A stretch of 49,821 nucleotides of DNA from Spirogloea muscicola (taxonomy: Eukaryota; Streptophyta; Zygnematophyceae; Spirogloeales; Spirogloeaceae), in the NCBI GenBank assembly GCA_009602725.1, contig WELB01000115.1:145330-195150 (forward strand), written 5' to 3'. Below are positions 32,791 through 42,668 of the stretch, piece by piece (positions within the stretch are counted from its first letter, which is position 1; each line of letters begins with the position of its first letter). The translations under genes were made by a program, and so were the position numbers. The notes beneath the pieces are model-generated. The model was not told the origin of the DNA, ran no database searches, and worked only from the letters and a program-made list of their open reading frames with translations.

Positions 32791-33167
32791 GTGCTCTGCA
32801 ACACCATTCTGCTCTGAAGTGTATGGGTTGTCAATTGATTGACAACCCCCGTGTCTGCCAGCTCTTGGATTGATCGCTCTGGTAGGTACTCTCCGCCATT
32901 GTCGCTACCAAGCATTCCAAATTTTCTCTCTGCTTCTCGGTCCACGATAGGATGATACCGCTGAAAAGCGTGCTGTGCTTCTGCTTTGGTATGCATCAAA
33001 CACACCCACACCATCCTCGTGAAGTCGTCGGTGAAGGTGACACAATATCTTGCTCCAATCATCCCCTCCATTGGCGCAGGCCCCCAGGCATCACTGTGAA
33101 TGACATCCGGTTTGTGTTCAGCCCTATTGTTGGACTCAGTATGAGGCATATCTTGCTTCCCTAGCAT
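32786..33167 (-). mobile_element. Copia integrase core fragment (-), tail-to-tail with the previous one
   Basis: A second, distinct copy on the minus strand: NNRAEHKPDVIHSDAWGPAP, VTFTDDFTRMVWVCLMHTKA, GSDNGGEYLPER. It is also broken by a frameshift after the catalytic Glu region. It meets the + strand copy so that 32655-32720 and 32785-32850 form an imperfect inverted repeat. Confidence 0.8.
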
Positions 33168-33711
33168 ACACCCATGACATCTATGCCCAGTTTCTCTCCA
33201 CCGAGAAAGTTCGATCCTATCACCAGTCCCTTACCCTTCAGCCTCTTCAGGCCAGCTCATGGAGATGTCCCAGCCTCCTGTGCCATCTCATCAGACTTCT
33301 CTCCCTATGCTCTTCCTCACTGTTGAAGCTTGTTCACAGGCAGTGAAGGGAGGACGTTTGCAACTGCTGCCGAAAGCAAGGACACTGGGCGAGGGACTGT
33401 CTGCGCAACAGGAGACAGAAAATCACATCTCCAGGTTCCAGACCTACTGTGTAACCACACAGTCGACAACAGACAGAGGAGAATCTAAAAGGTACGTCGT
33501 GGACATCCCAATCTCTGTCCATTCTACTGCTCTTCACAGTGTAGATGCACTCCATATCTACTCTGCCTGCACTCAGCTGGCCTGCACAGCCGCCATTATT
33601 GATTTGCAGTCGCATGCTTCGCCAGCTTCAGTGCCCTCGCTGCGCCGCCGTCATCCTGGAGGGCAGGCCGTGAGGGAGGGAGAGAAGACGCAAGGAGACG
33701 CGGGGGCAGCC
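33168..33711 (+). mobile_element. Copia gag-like remnant (CCHC zinc knuckle) and LOG promoter region
   Basis: At 33359-33400 the + strand reads CNCCRKQGHWARDC, a C-x2-C-x4-H-x4-C zinc knuckle typical of retrotransposon Gag. Stops surround it. The rest up to 33711 would be the 5' flank of LOG, implying that retroelement debris sits within about 300 bp of its start codon. Confidence 0.6.
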
Positions 33712-35173
33712 ATGGCCGCCGAGGAGGGCCTCCGGGCGCCGTCGAAGCTCCGGCGCATCTGCGTCTTCTGCGGCAGCAGCCGCGGCGCGCAGCCCACGTA
33801 CGCCGCCGAGGCCGTGGAGCTCGGCCGCGAGATGGTGGGCAGCCCCCGCCGCCTCAGCTCCCCCCCTGCCACGGACCCCGCGAGGCCATGCGATTAGCTC
33901 ACCTTGCGAGGCATGCAGGCGCGGCGTGGCATCGGGCTCGTCTACGGCGGCGGCAACGTGGGCCTCATGGGCGTCGTCTCCGGAGCGGTGCACGAGGCTG
34001 GCGGCCAGGTGCTCGGGTAGGACTCCAACGCCGACTCCCCCTCTCCTCCCTCCTCCTTCCTCATGACCTCCCTCTCTCTTTTCCTGTGCGACACACCTCC
34101 TGTCACCTACCTCCCTGACCATTGAGGGCAGGCTGAGCTGCTGGCGGCACTGCGAGCAGGATCATACCGACTGCACTGATGCCAGTGGAGGTAGGAGCAA
34201 TGGAGCCGCTGCAGCACCACTCATCGCCCTACGGCGGCGGCGCTTGCATGCCGCCAAACATTCTTCGGAGGGCTCGCAGTGCATACACCCCCTCACCTGC
34301 CTCCCTCCTCCTCTCTGGCCGCCAGCAAATCTCCGGGCAGGCCGTTGGCGAGGTGCGAGCCGTCGCCAACATGCACGACCGCAAGGCCCAGATGGCCGCC
34401 GAAGCTGACGCCTTCATCGCCCTGCCAGGCACGCCATTGCCGCCGCCCTTGCCGCAAGCTGGTGCACCCCAGGAGCCCCCGGCCGTTAACACTGGCGCCT
34501 GACTGGCTATGACGGCGGCGGCGGCGGGTGCGCAGGCGGGTTTGGTACAATGGAGGAGCTTCTGGAGGTGATCACGTGGAAGCAGCTCGGCATTCACAAC
34601 AAGCCGGTCAGTGCCTTGTCCAGGGCCACATTCTCAGCCCTGAGCTCCACTTTCCATATCATTTGGTTCAATATACCAATCCCATCTGTGATCTTTTAAG
34701 CTCTTATCACAGTACCTCAGTTTGAGTCATATATTACACTGATCACAACAAATAGGCAATAAGGATTCCATGTCCAGATGTTGAACTCTGGCACTGTCTG
34801 TACCATACCCACTCTACATAGGCCTGTCCTGCCCCGACCTCCTTAAGCCTGGCCCGCTACACGCGACCTGCCCTCAGCTTCAAAGCGCGTCACTCAAAGT
34901 CGTGCATCCTTGCTGAACAACATGGTGCAAGTTCACGGAGGTGGCGCGGCCCTGCATTTTGCTTGCTCTGATTGCCGCCATATCATGGGTTGACAAGAAG
35001 GGCCTGTGGAGCCGTGCAACTTGCCCCAGGTGGGCATGCTCGACGTCGGCAGCTTCTATGCACCGCTGCTAGCGTTCTTCGACCACGCTGTGGCGGAGGG
35101 GTTTGTGAAGGAGCAGAACAGGCGGCTGGTGCTTTCCGCCGCAAAGCCAGTGGAGCTGCTTGACCTGCTCGAG
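33712..35173 (+). CDS. LOG: LOG-type cytokinin riboside 5'-monophosphate phosphoribohydrolase (3' end in gap)
   Basis: Releases free-base cytokinins from their nucleotides in one step. Exons: 33712-33834, 33919-34016, 34160-34190, 34326-34428, 34536-34606, 35030-35173, in phase, giving 190 residues. Blocks: [56 protein letters not shown], then the family signature [20 protein letters not shown] formed across an intron with a GC donor (after 34428). Plant LOG proteins are ~215 residues, so about 25-40 residues remain beyond 35173, presumably inside the N gap. The related lysine-decarboxylase-like family shares the PGGxGTxxE motif, so cytokinin activity is inferred. The start ATG lies in a Kozak-like GCCATGG context. 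Confidence 0.92.
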
Positions 35174-35240
35174 GTTGGCAGCAAGCAGCCCTCGTTTTCT
35201 TACCCTCCCTCCCTCCCTGACTTCCTCCCCCCCTCCCTCC

Positions 35241-35849
35241 NNNNNNNNNNNNNNNNNNNNNNNNNNNNNNNNNNNNNNNNNNNNNNNNNNNNNNNNNNNN
35301 NNNNNNNNNNNNNNNNNNNNNNNNNNNNNNNNNNNNNNNNNNNNNNNNNNNNNNNNNNNNNNNNNNNNNNNNNNNNNNNNNNNNNNNNNNNNNNNNNNNN
35401 NNNNNNNNNNNNNNNNNNNNNNNNNNNNNNNNNNNNNNNNNNNNNNNNNNNNNNNNNNNNNNNNNNNNNNNNNNNNNNNNNNNNNNNNNNNNNNNNNNNN
35501 NNNNNNNNNNNNNNNNNNNNNNNNNNNNNNNNNNNNNNNNNNNNNNNNNNNNNNNNNNNNNNNNNNNNNNNNNNNNNNNNNNNNNNNNNNNNNNNNNNNN
35601 NNNNNNNNNNNNNNNNNNNNNNNNNNNNNNNNNNNNNNNNNNNNNNNNNNNNNNNNNNNNNNNNNNNNNNNNNNNNNNNNNNNNNNNNNNNNNNNNNNNN
35701 NNNNNNNNNNNNNNNNNNNNNNNNNNNNNNNNNNNNNNNNNNNNNNNNNNNNNNNNNNNNNNNNNNNNNNNNNNNNNNNNNNNNNNNNNNNNNNNNNNNN
35801 NNNNNNNNNNNNNNNNNNNNNNNNNNNNNNNNNNNNNNNNNNNNNNNNN
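35241..35849. other. Assembly gap (609 N)
   Basis: Run of N between a LOG intron (CCCTCC repeats) and a GPN2 exon. Both genes are cut by it. Confidence 0.99.
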
Positions 35850-36354
35850 CTGTGGTGACACCTCTACTGACAACTTCGACAGGAAGCTCACTGCTGCCCT
35901 GTGCGATATTGTGGAGGACTTCGCTCTTGTCAGTTTCAGTACGCTTGACATTCAGGTATTTGGAATTGCTACTAGCCAAGAATAAATGCAACCGGCATAA
36001 GGAATGCTCGACAGCTTTATGTGCTCATGTTGCTCCGCCGCTGAGGCATCAGATCCAGTACTTCTTGGCATATGTACTTCAGAAGGGCCTGGGCCCAGTT
36101 GTTTTGCTGCAATTATACTATCTTGATAACAAATGTCAGATTCAGTGAGCATCTACAACTCACCACTTGAGGGTCTTGGACAGGATAAGGAGAGCGTCTA
36201 CAACTTGTTGAAAGTGATTGATAAGAGCAATGGTTACGTATTTGGGGGCATTGAGGGCAGCATGAAGGAATATAGCAAAATTGCTGCAGGCCCTTTAGAC
36301 TGGGAGTACAACCGATATCCTCTCAAAGCGCAGTTCCTGCAATCTCAAATCTAA
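35850..36354 (+). CDS. GPN-loop GTPase 2 (QQT1-like), C-terminal part only
   Basis: Two exons visible: one ending 35955 and a second at 36184-36354 with a stop. The sequence KLTAALCDIVEDFALVSFST, LDIQ, DKESVYNLLKVIDKSNGYVF, then GGIEGSMKEYSKIA and LDWEYNRY is typical of GPN2, close to plant QUATRE-QUART1. GPN GTPases assist assembly and nuclear import of RNA polymerase II and III. The N-terminal P-loop, the GPN motif and about two thirds of the protein are missing into the gap. The first visible exon probably begins at an acceptor about 35882; text before it may be intron. Confidence 0.85.
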
Positions 36355-37004
36355 GGATACACGCAAGAAAGGTTGCTTGTGACCTGTTAACAATCATGCA
36401 TGCCACTTGCGGCTGCAAAGCATTGTCACAGCTCTTCAGAATTTGCCAGCACTTTGTGCAGTTCAACTTGACTCGCAGATTTACAACTGGCGCTATCCAG
36501 GAGAGGTACATGAGCGATGGCAGCGACTGAAGAAGGCCCAGATTCTCTGGTACAAAAAAGCTTTCATGGCAGGAGCTTGCTTCCACAAATCCTGATCCAG
36601 GTGCTTTGAATAGACAGCACCTCCAAATCCTACCTGTTAAACCTCCAGAAGCTGCACTTGCGAGGGTGGTCACTTGACGGAGTTTGATGGAGAGATTGGC
36701 AAACCTGTTAGCGTTTGGTCAGAGTGTAAAGAACAAGGACCTTATATTGAGGCCCTGGCTGAAGTTACTGGCCTACTTGTGTTGCCCATTGCTGCTTGAC
36801 CAGCTTCATATAAGAATGTAGTCACTCAACTGGGTTGCCCCAGGCTGACTTCCAAGTCCATAGTCTAGTGCACCTCCAATCACTTCTAAGCTGTCTGCTA
36901 CTCTCGCTTTGCAGAAGCTCAGCTCTTCAAGTCTGACAGCATGCAGCCCGCCTTGCAGACCAGCATTTGAGTCGCTGCATGTGCCAAATGTCCGGCAGGA
37001 ATGC
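36355..37004 (+). other. Unassigned coding-like segments between GPN2 and NDUFA5
   Basis: Two + strand frames look protein-like but I cannot name them: about 36410-36597 (includes QIYNWRYPGEVHERWQRLKK) and about 36658-36799 (GGHLTEFDGEIGKPVSVWSE, ending in a stop). Between them a frame change needs an intron or a lesion. They could be a small gene following GPN2, a pseudogene, or old mobile-element sequence. The region also holds the 3' flank of NDUFA5 on the other strand. Confidence 0.3.
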
Positions 37005-37838
37005 CTAGGAGTTTCTGTGGATCGGCAGGTGCGCTGGGACGTGGTCGTCATCCACCACCAGCTCAACCTTGTGCCCTTCAGGAACCTCCCAGGGCTTCCA
37101 CTCTGCATGCACAGCTCAGGAGGGAACAACGTGATCAGATAGCAGGTTGCAGTACTTTGTCATAAGTCAAGACCACGGTGCAGCCGTTGACCCCAGCAGG
37201 TTCGTCCTTCCTGCCGAGCAATGGGACGTGCGCAAGGCCTCACTTTTCAAAAGCCAGCCTTCATAGTCATCTTAAACACTTGTACGCATTGCTTGTAGCG
37301 TGGGTTCAATCCTGGATGGTGTCCTAAGTTTTTGGTCAGGAAGCACTACCTCTCTCAAGTGCTGCAACTTGCATTTGGCTCGCCCGAGAGAATGGGTGGT
37401 GGCCAAAGCCTGAAGGCCAGCTCAGCCGTCTGGACAGGTTGCGTCACGACTCTCGAAGCACGCGGCTCGCCGCACCAGGGCTCGATAACGCCGCCAGGCT
37501 GCGGAGGGCTCACCGGCCATCTTGGGGATGAGCTGAAGCTCGTCGGTGGCCTGCGCCAGGAGCTCCTCCACCTGGCCGCAGGCGATGCGGCGCTCGATGA
37601 CCTCCCACTCGGGCTCCTCCTCGCAGACGCGCAGGCGGTGCTGCGCGATCTTCTCCACGTTGCGGCGGTACGCCGCCGCCGACGGGATGGCCTCCACCGC
37701 CGCCAGCGTCTGGCGGTAGAGCGCGATGAGCTTCTCGCGCGCGTCTGGCACCACCTCCAGCCCCGCGATGCCCGTCGTCTCCTTGAGGCGGCCGCCGGCG
37801 GCCGCCAGCAGCGGGCCCGCCAGCCGCCGCAGGAACAT
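37005..37838 (-). CDS. NDUFA5: NADH dehydrogenase (complex I) subunit NDUFA5, 2 exons
   Basis: Accessory subunit of the matrix arm of mitochondrial complex I. Exons (minus strand): 37838-37514 and 37102-37005, in phase, giving 140 residues. The core KETTGIAGLEVVPDAREKLI, YRRNVEKIAQHRLRVCEEEP and CGQVEELLAQATDELQLIPK is diagnostic, and exon 2 supplies the expected EWKPWEVPEGHKVELVVDDD tail found in plant and fungal homologues. The start MFLRRLAGPLLAAAGGRL is a short, basic, alanine-rich leader. A longer in-frame opening to 38105 exists upstream but is glycine-rich and lies in the GC island, so I reject it. Confidence 0.93.
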
Positions 37839-38668
37839 GGCGCGCGACGGGCGGGGATGTACGCCGCGGCCAGCCGGCCCGTCTCTTCCTGCTGCCAAGC
37901 GAGCGCAGGCGCTAAGGTAGAGCCGGTACGGTGACGCGCTGACGGAGCTCCACCCACCCAGATGAGGGCCGCCGCGGCCGCCGCCGCCGCCGCCGCCGCC
38001 GCCTGCCGACTTCGCCGCCGCGGCTGCTGCTAGATTGGGCGCTGCTCTCTGTGTCCCCAGCGCTCGGCGGGGAATTCCGTGGCTCTCCGTCACCATGGCA
38101 GGCAAGCTCCACCAGCCCAGCCGCCGTCAGGCTGCGTGGCCTCGCCTCACTTGCCGGCAGGCTTGTCGCCGCAACCGGGACGGCGGTCGTCTGGCCTTTG
38201 AGCACAGCCGCACCAAGGAGCACCTATTGTCCGCGCTGTTGATGTAGATGTGCTATCATAGGCATCCCTCGGTGTGCGCCTGCCATTAGGCAATTCACTT
38301 GCATACTAGCTCGCCCGCTGAGTTGGTGGCCGCGGCTGCTCCGCCCTCTGCAGGGACCTTCCAGCACGGCGCGCTCGCCGGCGCCAGCCCGCCTCAGGTC
38401 CAGAGAGTGAGTCTGCCAGCCTCCACCACCTACCGCGAGTTTGCAGCATCCGCGAAGTCGATGAGGCAGCTGCCATCGCCCACCATATCATGAAAGCTTT
38501 GCGAGATTTGGCAGATCCGCTGCTGATTGCATGCATGCATGTCCGTGCAAGTCCTTCTCCGCCATGATAAGGGGGGAGGAGACAGGGATCTGGTGTGCAC
38601 CTAGTTGCTGATCAAGGAGTCCGTTGGCCCTGATCGGCACGCATCGGATGGTCTCGTGTGCGCAGTTT
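37839..38668. other. Bidirectional promoter region (NDUFA5 / isocitrate lyase)
   Basis: GC-rich island with a GCC run at about 37971-38003, between divergent gene starts. An exon or exons encoding the first residues of isocitrate lyase may lie here: a possible small exon about 38355-38407 ends at a GTGAGT donor, but its phase does not fit the next exon. Confidence 0.5.
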
Positions 38669-41600
38669 ATGGAGGAGGAGGACCGGCTGTTCAACGCCGA
38701 GGTGGCGGCCGTGGAGGCCTGGTGGCGGCAGGAGCGGTTCCAGCACACGAAGCGGCCCTACTCAGCGCGCGACGTCGTGAAGCTGCGCGGCACCATGCCC
38801 GTGCACTACGCATCGAGCGACCAGGCCAAGAAGCTGTGGCGCATCCTCAAGTCGCACCAGGCCGGCGGCACCGCCTCGCGCACCTTCGGCTCGCTGGACC
38901 CCGTCCAGGTGGCGCAGATGGCCAAGTACCTGGACACGATCTACGTCTCGGGGTGGCAGTGCGCCTCCACGGCGTCGTCGTCCAACGAGCCCGGCCCCGA
39001 CCTCGCCGACTACCCCATGGACACCGTGCCAAACAAGGTCGAGCACCTGTTCCTGGCGCAGCTCTTCCACGACCGCAAGCAGAAAGAGGCGCGCATGAGG
39101 TTCGTACGCCGGCCCACTGACGATCTGCTTGGCTGCGATCTGGTCCTGGTGTGTAGATGTTGGGATCGAGACCGGCTTGATAGTCTCAATTGTTCCAGTC
39201 GTCACCTTGATCACCACTACAGTCAGATCGCAGCTGCTCAGTGATCTCATTCAGAGCCATTGAGATCGTCTCATCATCAACGCTACATATTCTTAAGATC
39301 TCAATTGTGTCATTTGTCACGATTGTAATGATGAGCACAGTCGTCTTCATTGTCACATTTGGCACAGTCGCGGATCACTGAGGTGGGAGCGACGGTGTCC
39401 AGTATGTCAATCGAGTCGTAGATCTGTCATCTGACACCGCTGCTGGACGTGTGGGGCACTGTCTGTCTGCAGCATGACAAGGGAGCAGCGGGCCAAGACG
39501 CCGTACATCGACTACCTGGCGCCGCTCGTCGCCGACGGCGACACGGGCTTCGGCGGCATCAGCGCGACGGTGAAGCTTGTGAAGATGTTCGTGGAGCGCG
39601 GCGCGGCGGGCATCCACATGGAGGACCAGGCATCGGTCACCAAGAAATGCGGGCACATGGCCGGCAAGGTCCTGGTCGCCACGTCGGAGCACGTCAACCG
39701 CCTGGTGGCAGCCCGCCTGCAGGTGTGCGCCGCCTGCTCGTGGAGACGGCTGTTGAGGGTTGACTTCAGATCAGAGTCCGGCAGATCCCAGCGGCGGGCG
39801 TCAGGACCGAGCATCGGCTGACCGATGCACCTGCAGGCCCTACAACAGCCGCTGGGATCTGCCGGACTCTGATCTGAAGTCAACCCTCTAGGAACATGCA
39901 TGCAGGAGGCCTTGATCTTGACCTTGGCCTTGACCTATGTGTTGACTTTGACACGGGAGCTGACTCTGACGTGGGTGCACTCGGCGCGCAGTTTGACATC
40001 ATGAGCGTGGAGCAAGTGCTGATTGCGCGAACGGACTCGGAGGCGGCGACGCTGATCATGACCAACATCGACCCCCGCGACCACTCGTTCATCCTGGGCA
40101 ACACTAACCCCCACCTGGCGCAGAGCCTGGTTGAGGTCCTCAACGACGCGCAGGCCGCCGGCAAGACGGGGCCCGAGCTCCAAGGTGCGGAGCTCACTGC
40201 TGGCATTGCGGCCAGACTGCTGGCCATGGTGCTTGTCGTCGTAGACGTTCTTGTGTCGTTGGTCCAGAAGATGGGCTCTCGCCTGCCCAAGTCGCTGACG
40301 GCTCTCTGGCCTGCGCTGCTGCTGCGGTGCGGCAGCGCTGGAGGACAAGTGGCTGGCTTCAGCGGACCTGCGGCTGTACGCTGACGCGGTGGCGGACGCC
40401 ATCCGCAAGCTGGGCATCCCCGAGGGCGAGAAGGCGCGCCGCCTGGACGAGTGGTTTGCGCAGTCGGAGGGCAAGGCGCACCACGAGGCGCGCGCGCTGG
40501 CGTCCAAGCTGGGCGCACCCGCCGTGTTCTGGGACTGGGACGCGGCGCGCACCCGCGAGGGCTACTACCGCTTCCAGGGCGGCGTCAAGGCGGCCATATC
40601 GCGCGCCGCCGCCTTTGCGCCGCACGCCGACCTCATCTGGATGGAGACGGCCAAGCCCGACGTGCACGAGGCGCGCGACTTCGCCGAGGGCGTGCGCGCG
40701 CGCTGCCCCTGGGCCATGCTGGCCTACAACAACTCGCCGTCCTTCAACTGGGACGCCTCGGGCATGACTGACCAGCAGGTCCGCCGCCTAACATTTTCTG
40801 TTTATTCCGCTTAACATTCGGTCAATTCACAAAGCAGGACTTGTAGATTGCAACATGTAAGATAGTCCCACTAATCCTGCGCCGCCTCCCACGAGGTCTG
40901 GCCCCCAGGCCTGCGCTTGCTTCATATCAAGCAGTGTGCATCGGCTGCCGCTGTTTCCCTTAGCTTTGGTGGGGGCTCGGTTGCTGCTTGCTGCTTGGCT
41001 GACTATCACCGGTGTGCTCTGGCCGGCCCCGCCCGCAGATGGCGGACTACATCCCGGCGCTGGCCAAGATGGGCTACGTCTGGCAGTTCATCACGCTGGC
41101 CGGCTTCCACGCCGATGCGCTCATCACCGACATGTTTGCCCGCGACTACGTGCAGCGCGGCATGCTCGCCTATGTCCAGGTGAGCCACTCTAGTCAGAAG
41201 CCTTTGACAGTTGGAGAGGTTTGGTTGCCTCGCTTGGCCTGGTGAAGCTTTCAAGCGCAGCCCAGCTCGTTCCAGATGGTCGCGTACCTCGTAGCTGACA
41301 TGGTGTCTGTGTGCTTCGAGCCGTGCAGGACATCCAGCGTCCAGAGCGCAACGGCGCAGTCGAGACACTGGCGCATCAGACGTGGTCGGGCGCCAATTAT
41401 TATGACACACTGATGAAGACAGTGACGGGCGGCATTTCGTCCACTGCTGCCATGGGCAAGGGTCAGTACTGCAGGATTGGCATGATGGCTATCTGATCCT
41501 GACAGCTTGTTTCCTAAAGGCTGCAGCATGCTCTGTGCTGCTCGGCAAGCCACTCCTTGAGCGAGGCTTCCTGTCAGCTTCAGGCATTCATGTTGGCTAC

Positions 41601-41758
41601 TCAGCAACAGGAACAGTGATTGCGAGAGGCCGGAGGACCTGATACTCTGCTCCTGTGCACCCGTGCGAGCAGGTGTGACAGAGGACCAGTTCAAGAGCAC
41701 CTGGGCGCCTGCAGCAGCCAGCTCCATGGAAGGGGATGGTATCTATGCCAAGCTCTGA
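38669..41758 (+). CDS. ICL: Isocitrate lyase with C-terminal AKL peroxisomal signal, 7 exons
   Basis: Splits isocitrate into glyoxylate and succinate in the glyoxylate cycle, needed for growth on acetate or stored lipid. Exons: 38669-39099 (acceptor at 38665), 39473-39722, 39992-40184, 40336-40778, 41039-41179, 41329-41461, 41673-41758; 558 residues. The catalytic signature KKCGH (about 201-205) is intact, preceded by DGDTGFGG and [11 protein letters not shown]. Other blocks: [82 protein letters not shown]. It has the long ~100-residue insert of eukaryotic enzymes. It ends GIYAKL, a good PTS1 tripeptide. The ATG at 38669 follows an in-frame acceptor, so a few upstream residues may be missing. 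The divergent neighbour is NDUFA5. Confidence 0.96.
39755..39888. repeat. Perfect 40-bp inverted repeat inside an isocitrate lyase intron
   Basis: Arms 39755-39794 and 39849-39888 are exact reverse complements with a 54-nt loop. They lie in the intron between exons 39473-39722 and 39992-40184. The left arm starts GAGGGTTGACTTCAGATCAG. The transcript would fold into a long uninterrupted hairpin. Confidence 0.92.
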
Positions 41759-42668
41759 TTGCGCAGGTTGTATCAAGCAACCCAGCTTGACGTACAGCCA
41801 CAGACACCCCTTCTGCCTTGGCCGCCGTTGCGCAGTAGCTCCATCACCCTGTAAAAAATTTAAGCTGCTGTGCGCGTGCACTCTATTCATTTGCTAGCTG
41901 CATCTGCCACTGTCTGCTACGATGGGAGCATGCACGTACTATCACCAAAGTAGCACTCATTTAATCGAGTCAATCTGCTAGGCAGCCGCTTTAGTCGGTA
42001 CTTTCAACCCGCCGGTGAATTACCACAACTCAATCTAGAGCAACGCTAGAATTCTCTTTACAGAGAGGCCACATTATTTGCTGGAGTAGACATTCAATAT
42101 TCTGTTAATTAAGTTTGCAGCTCACCTGCCAGCTGCCTGATAGCCATGGTATTGGATTTATGTTTTCATGTGGCTACATCCTCTCCATGCATTGGTTGTA
42201 AGCAGACAGTGACATCTATTATGCCAATCTTTACTAGCAGTAAGCTGGCCTTGCATTACTGCGTGTTCCATGGCACTAGTGTGTGACACCAACATTCATC
42301 ATTCCTGCACTCACATCCAGCTTTCACAAGTTGCTGTAGATTTCCTGGTTGAATCTACTTTCAATCTAGTGACTGGCAGGGCGGTCTTGGCATTTGCAGA
42401 CGAAAATGTCAGCATTTGTGGACATTACAGCGGCCTAGTGAAGCAGCGGCCTAATGAAGCAGCTCTTAAGTATAGCATGACTCGGACATGCTCAAGTGGT
42501 CGACCTCTTAAAGGGCTTCTTGAAACGTGGGCACAAGATGGGCCGCTCAAAGCTACTGAATGCTGTCTGCTGCAGCGAGAGTACTGGAAGAGCCGCACAT
42601 ATATGCGTTGCAACCCCACAGCTTCTTAGCATCCTCTTGTGAAGCAGCAACATAGTGCTGAAGATGGC
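41759..42668. other. Convergent 3' intergenic region (isocitrate lyase / EDR2-like)
   Basis: Both 3' UTRs. A + frame at about 42270-42629 is open but matches nothing and lacks coding-like bias. No repeats or RNA genes recognised. Confidence 0.5.
41850..41854 (+). terminator. Candidate poly(A) signal of isocitrate lyase (TGTAA)
   Basis: TGTAA followed by an A-rich stretch, 92 nt past the stop codon: position and motif fit a green-algal polyadenylation signal. Confidence 0.5.

Noticed and set aside
33259-33897. 212-residue open frame fusing retroelement debris to the LOG N-terminus
   Set aside because: The frame is open by chance; LOG proteins start close to the [15 protein letters not shown] methionine at 33712, and the upstream part carries Gag-like sequence in a different frame.
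37839-38105. N-terminal extension of NDUFA5 to the ATG at 38105
   Set aside because: It adds ~89 glycine/alanine residues and crosses a GCC run; the MFLRRLAGPLL start gives the normal family length.
42270-42629. 119-residue + strand frame in the isocitrate lyase / EDR2-like interval
   Set aside because: No similarity recognised, no coding-like codon bias, and it lies in the expected 3' UTR zone.
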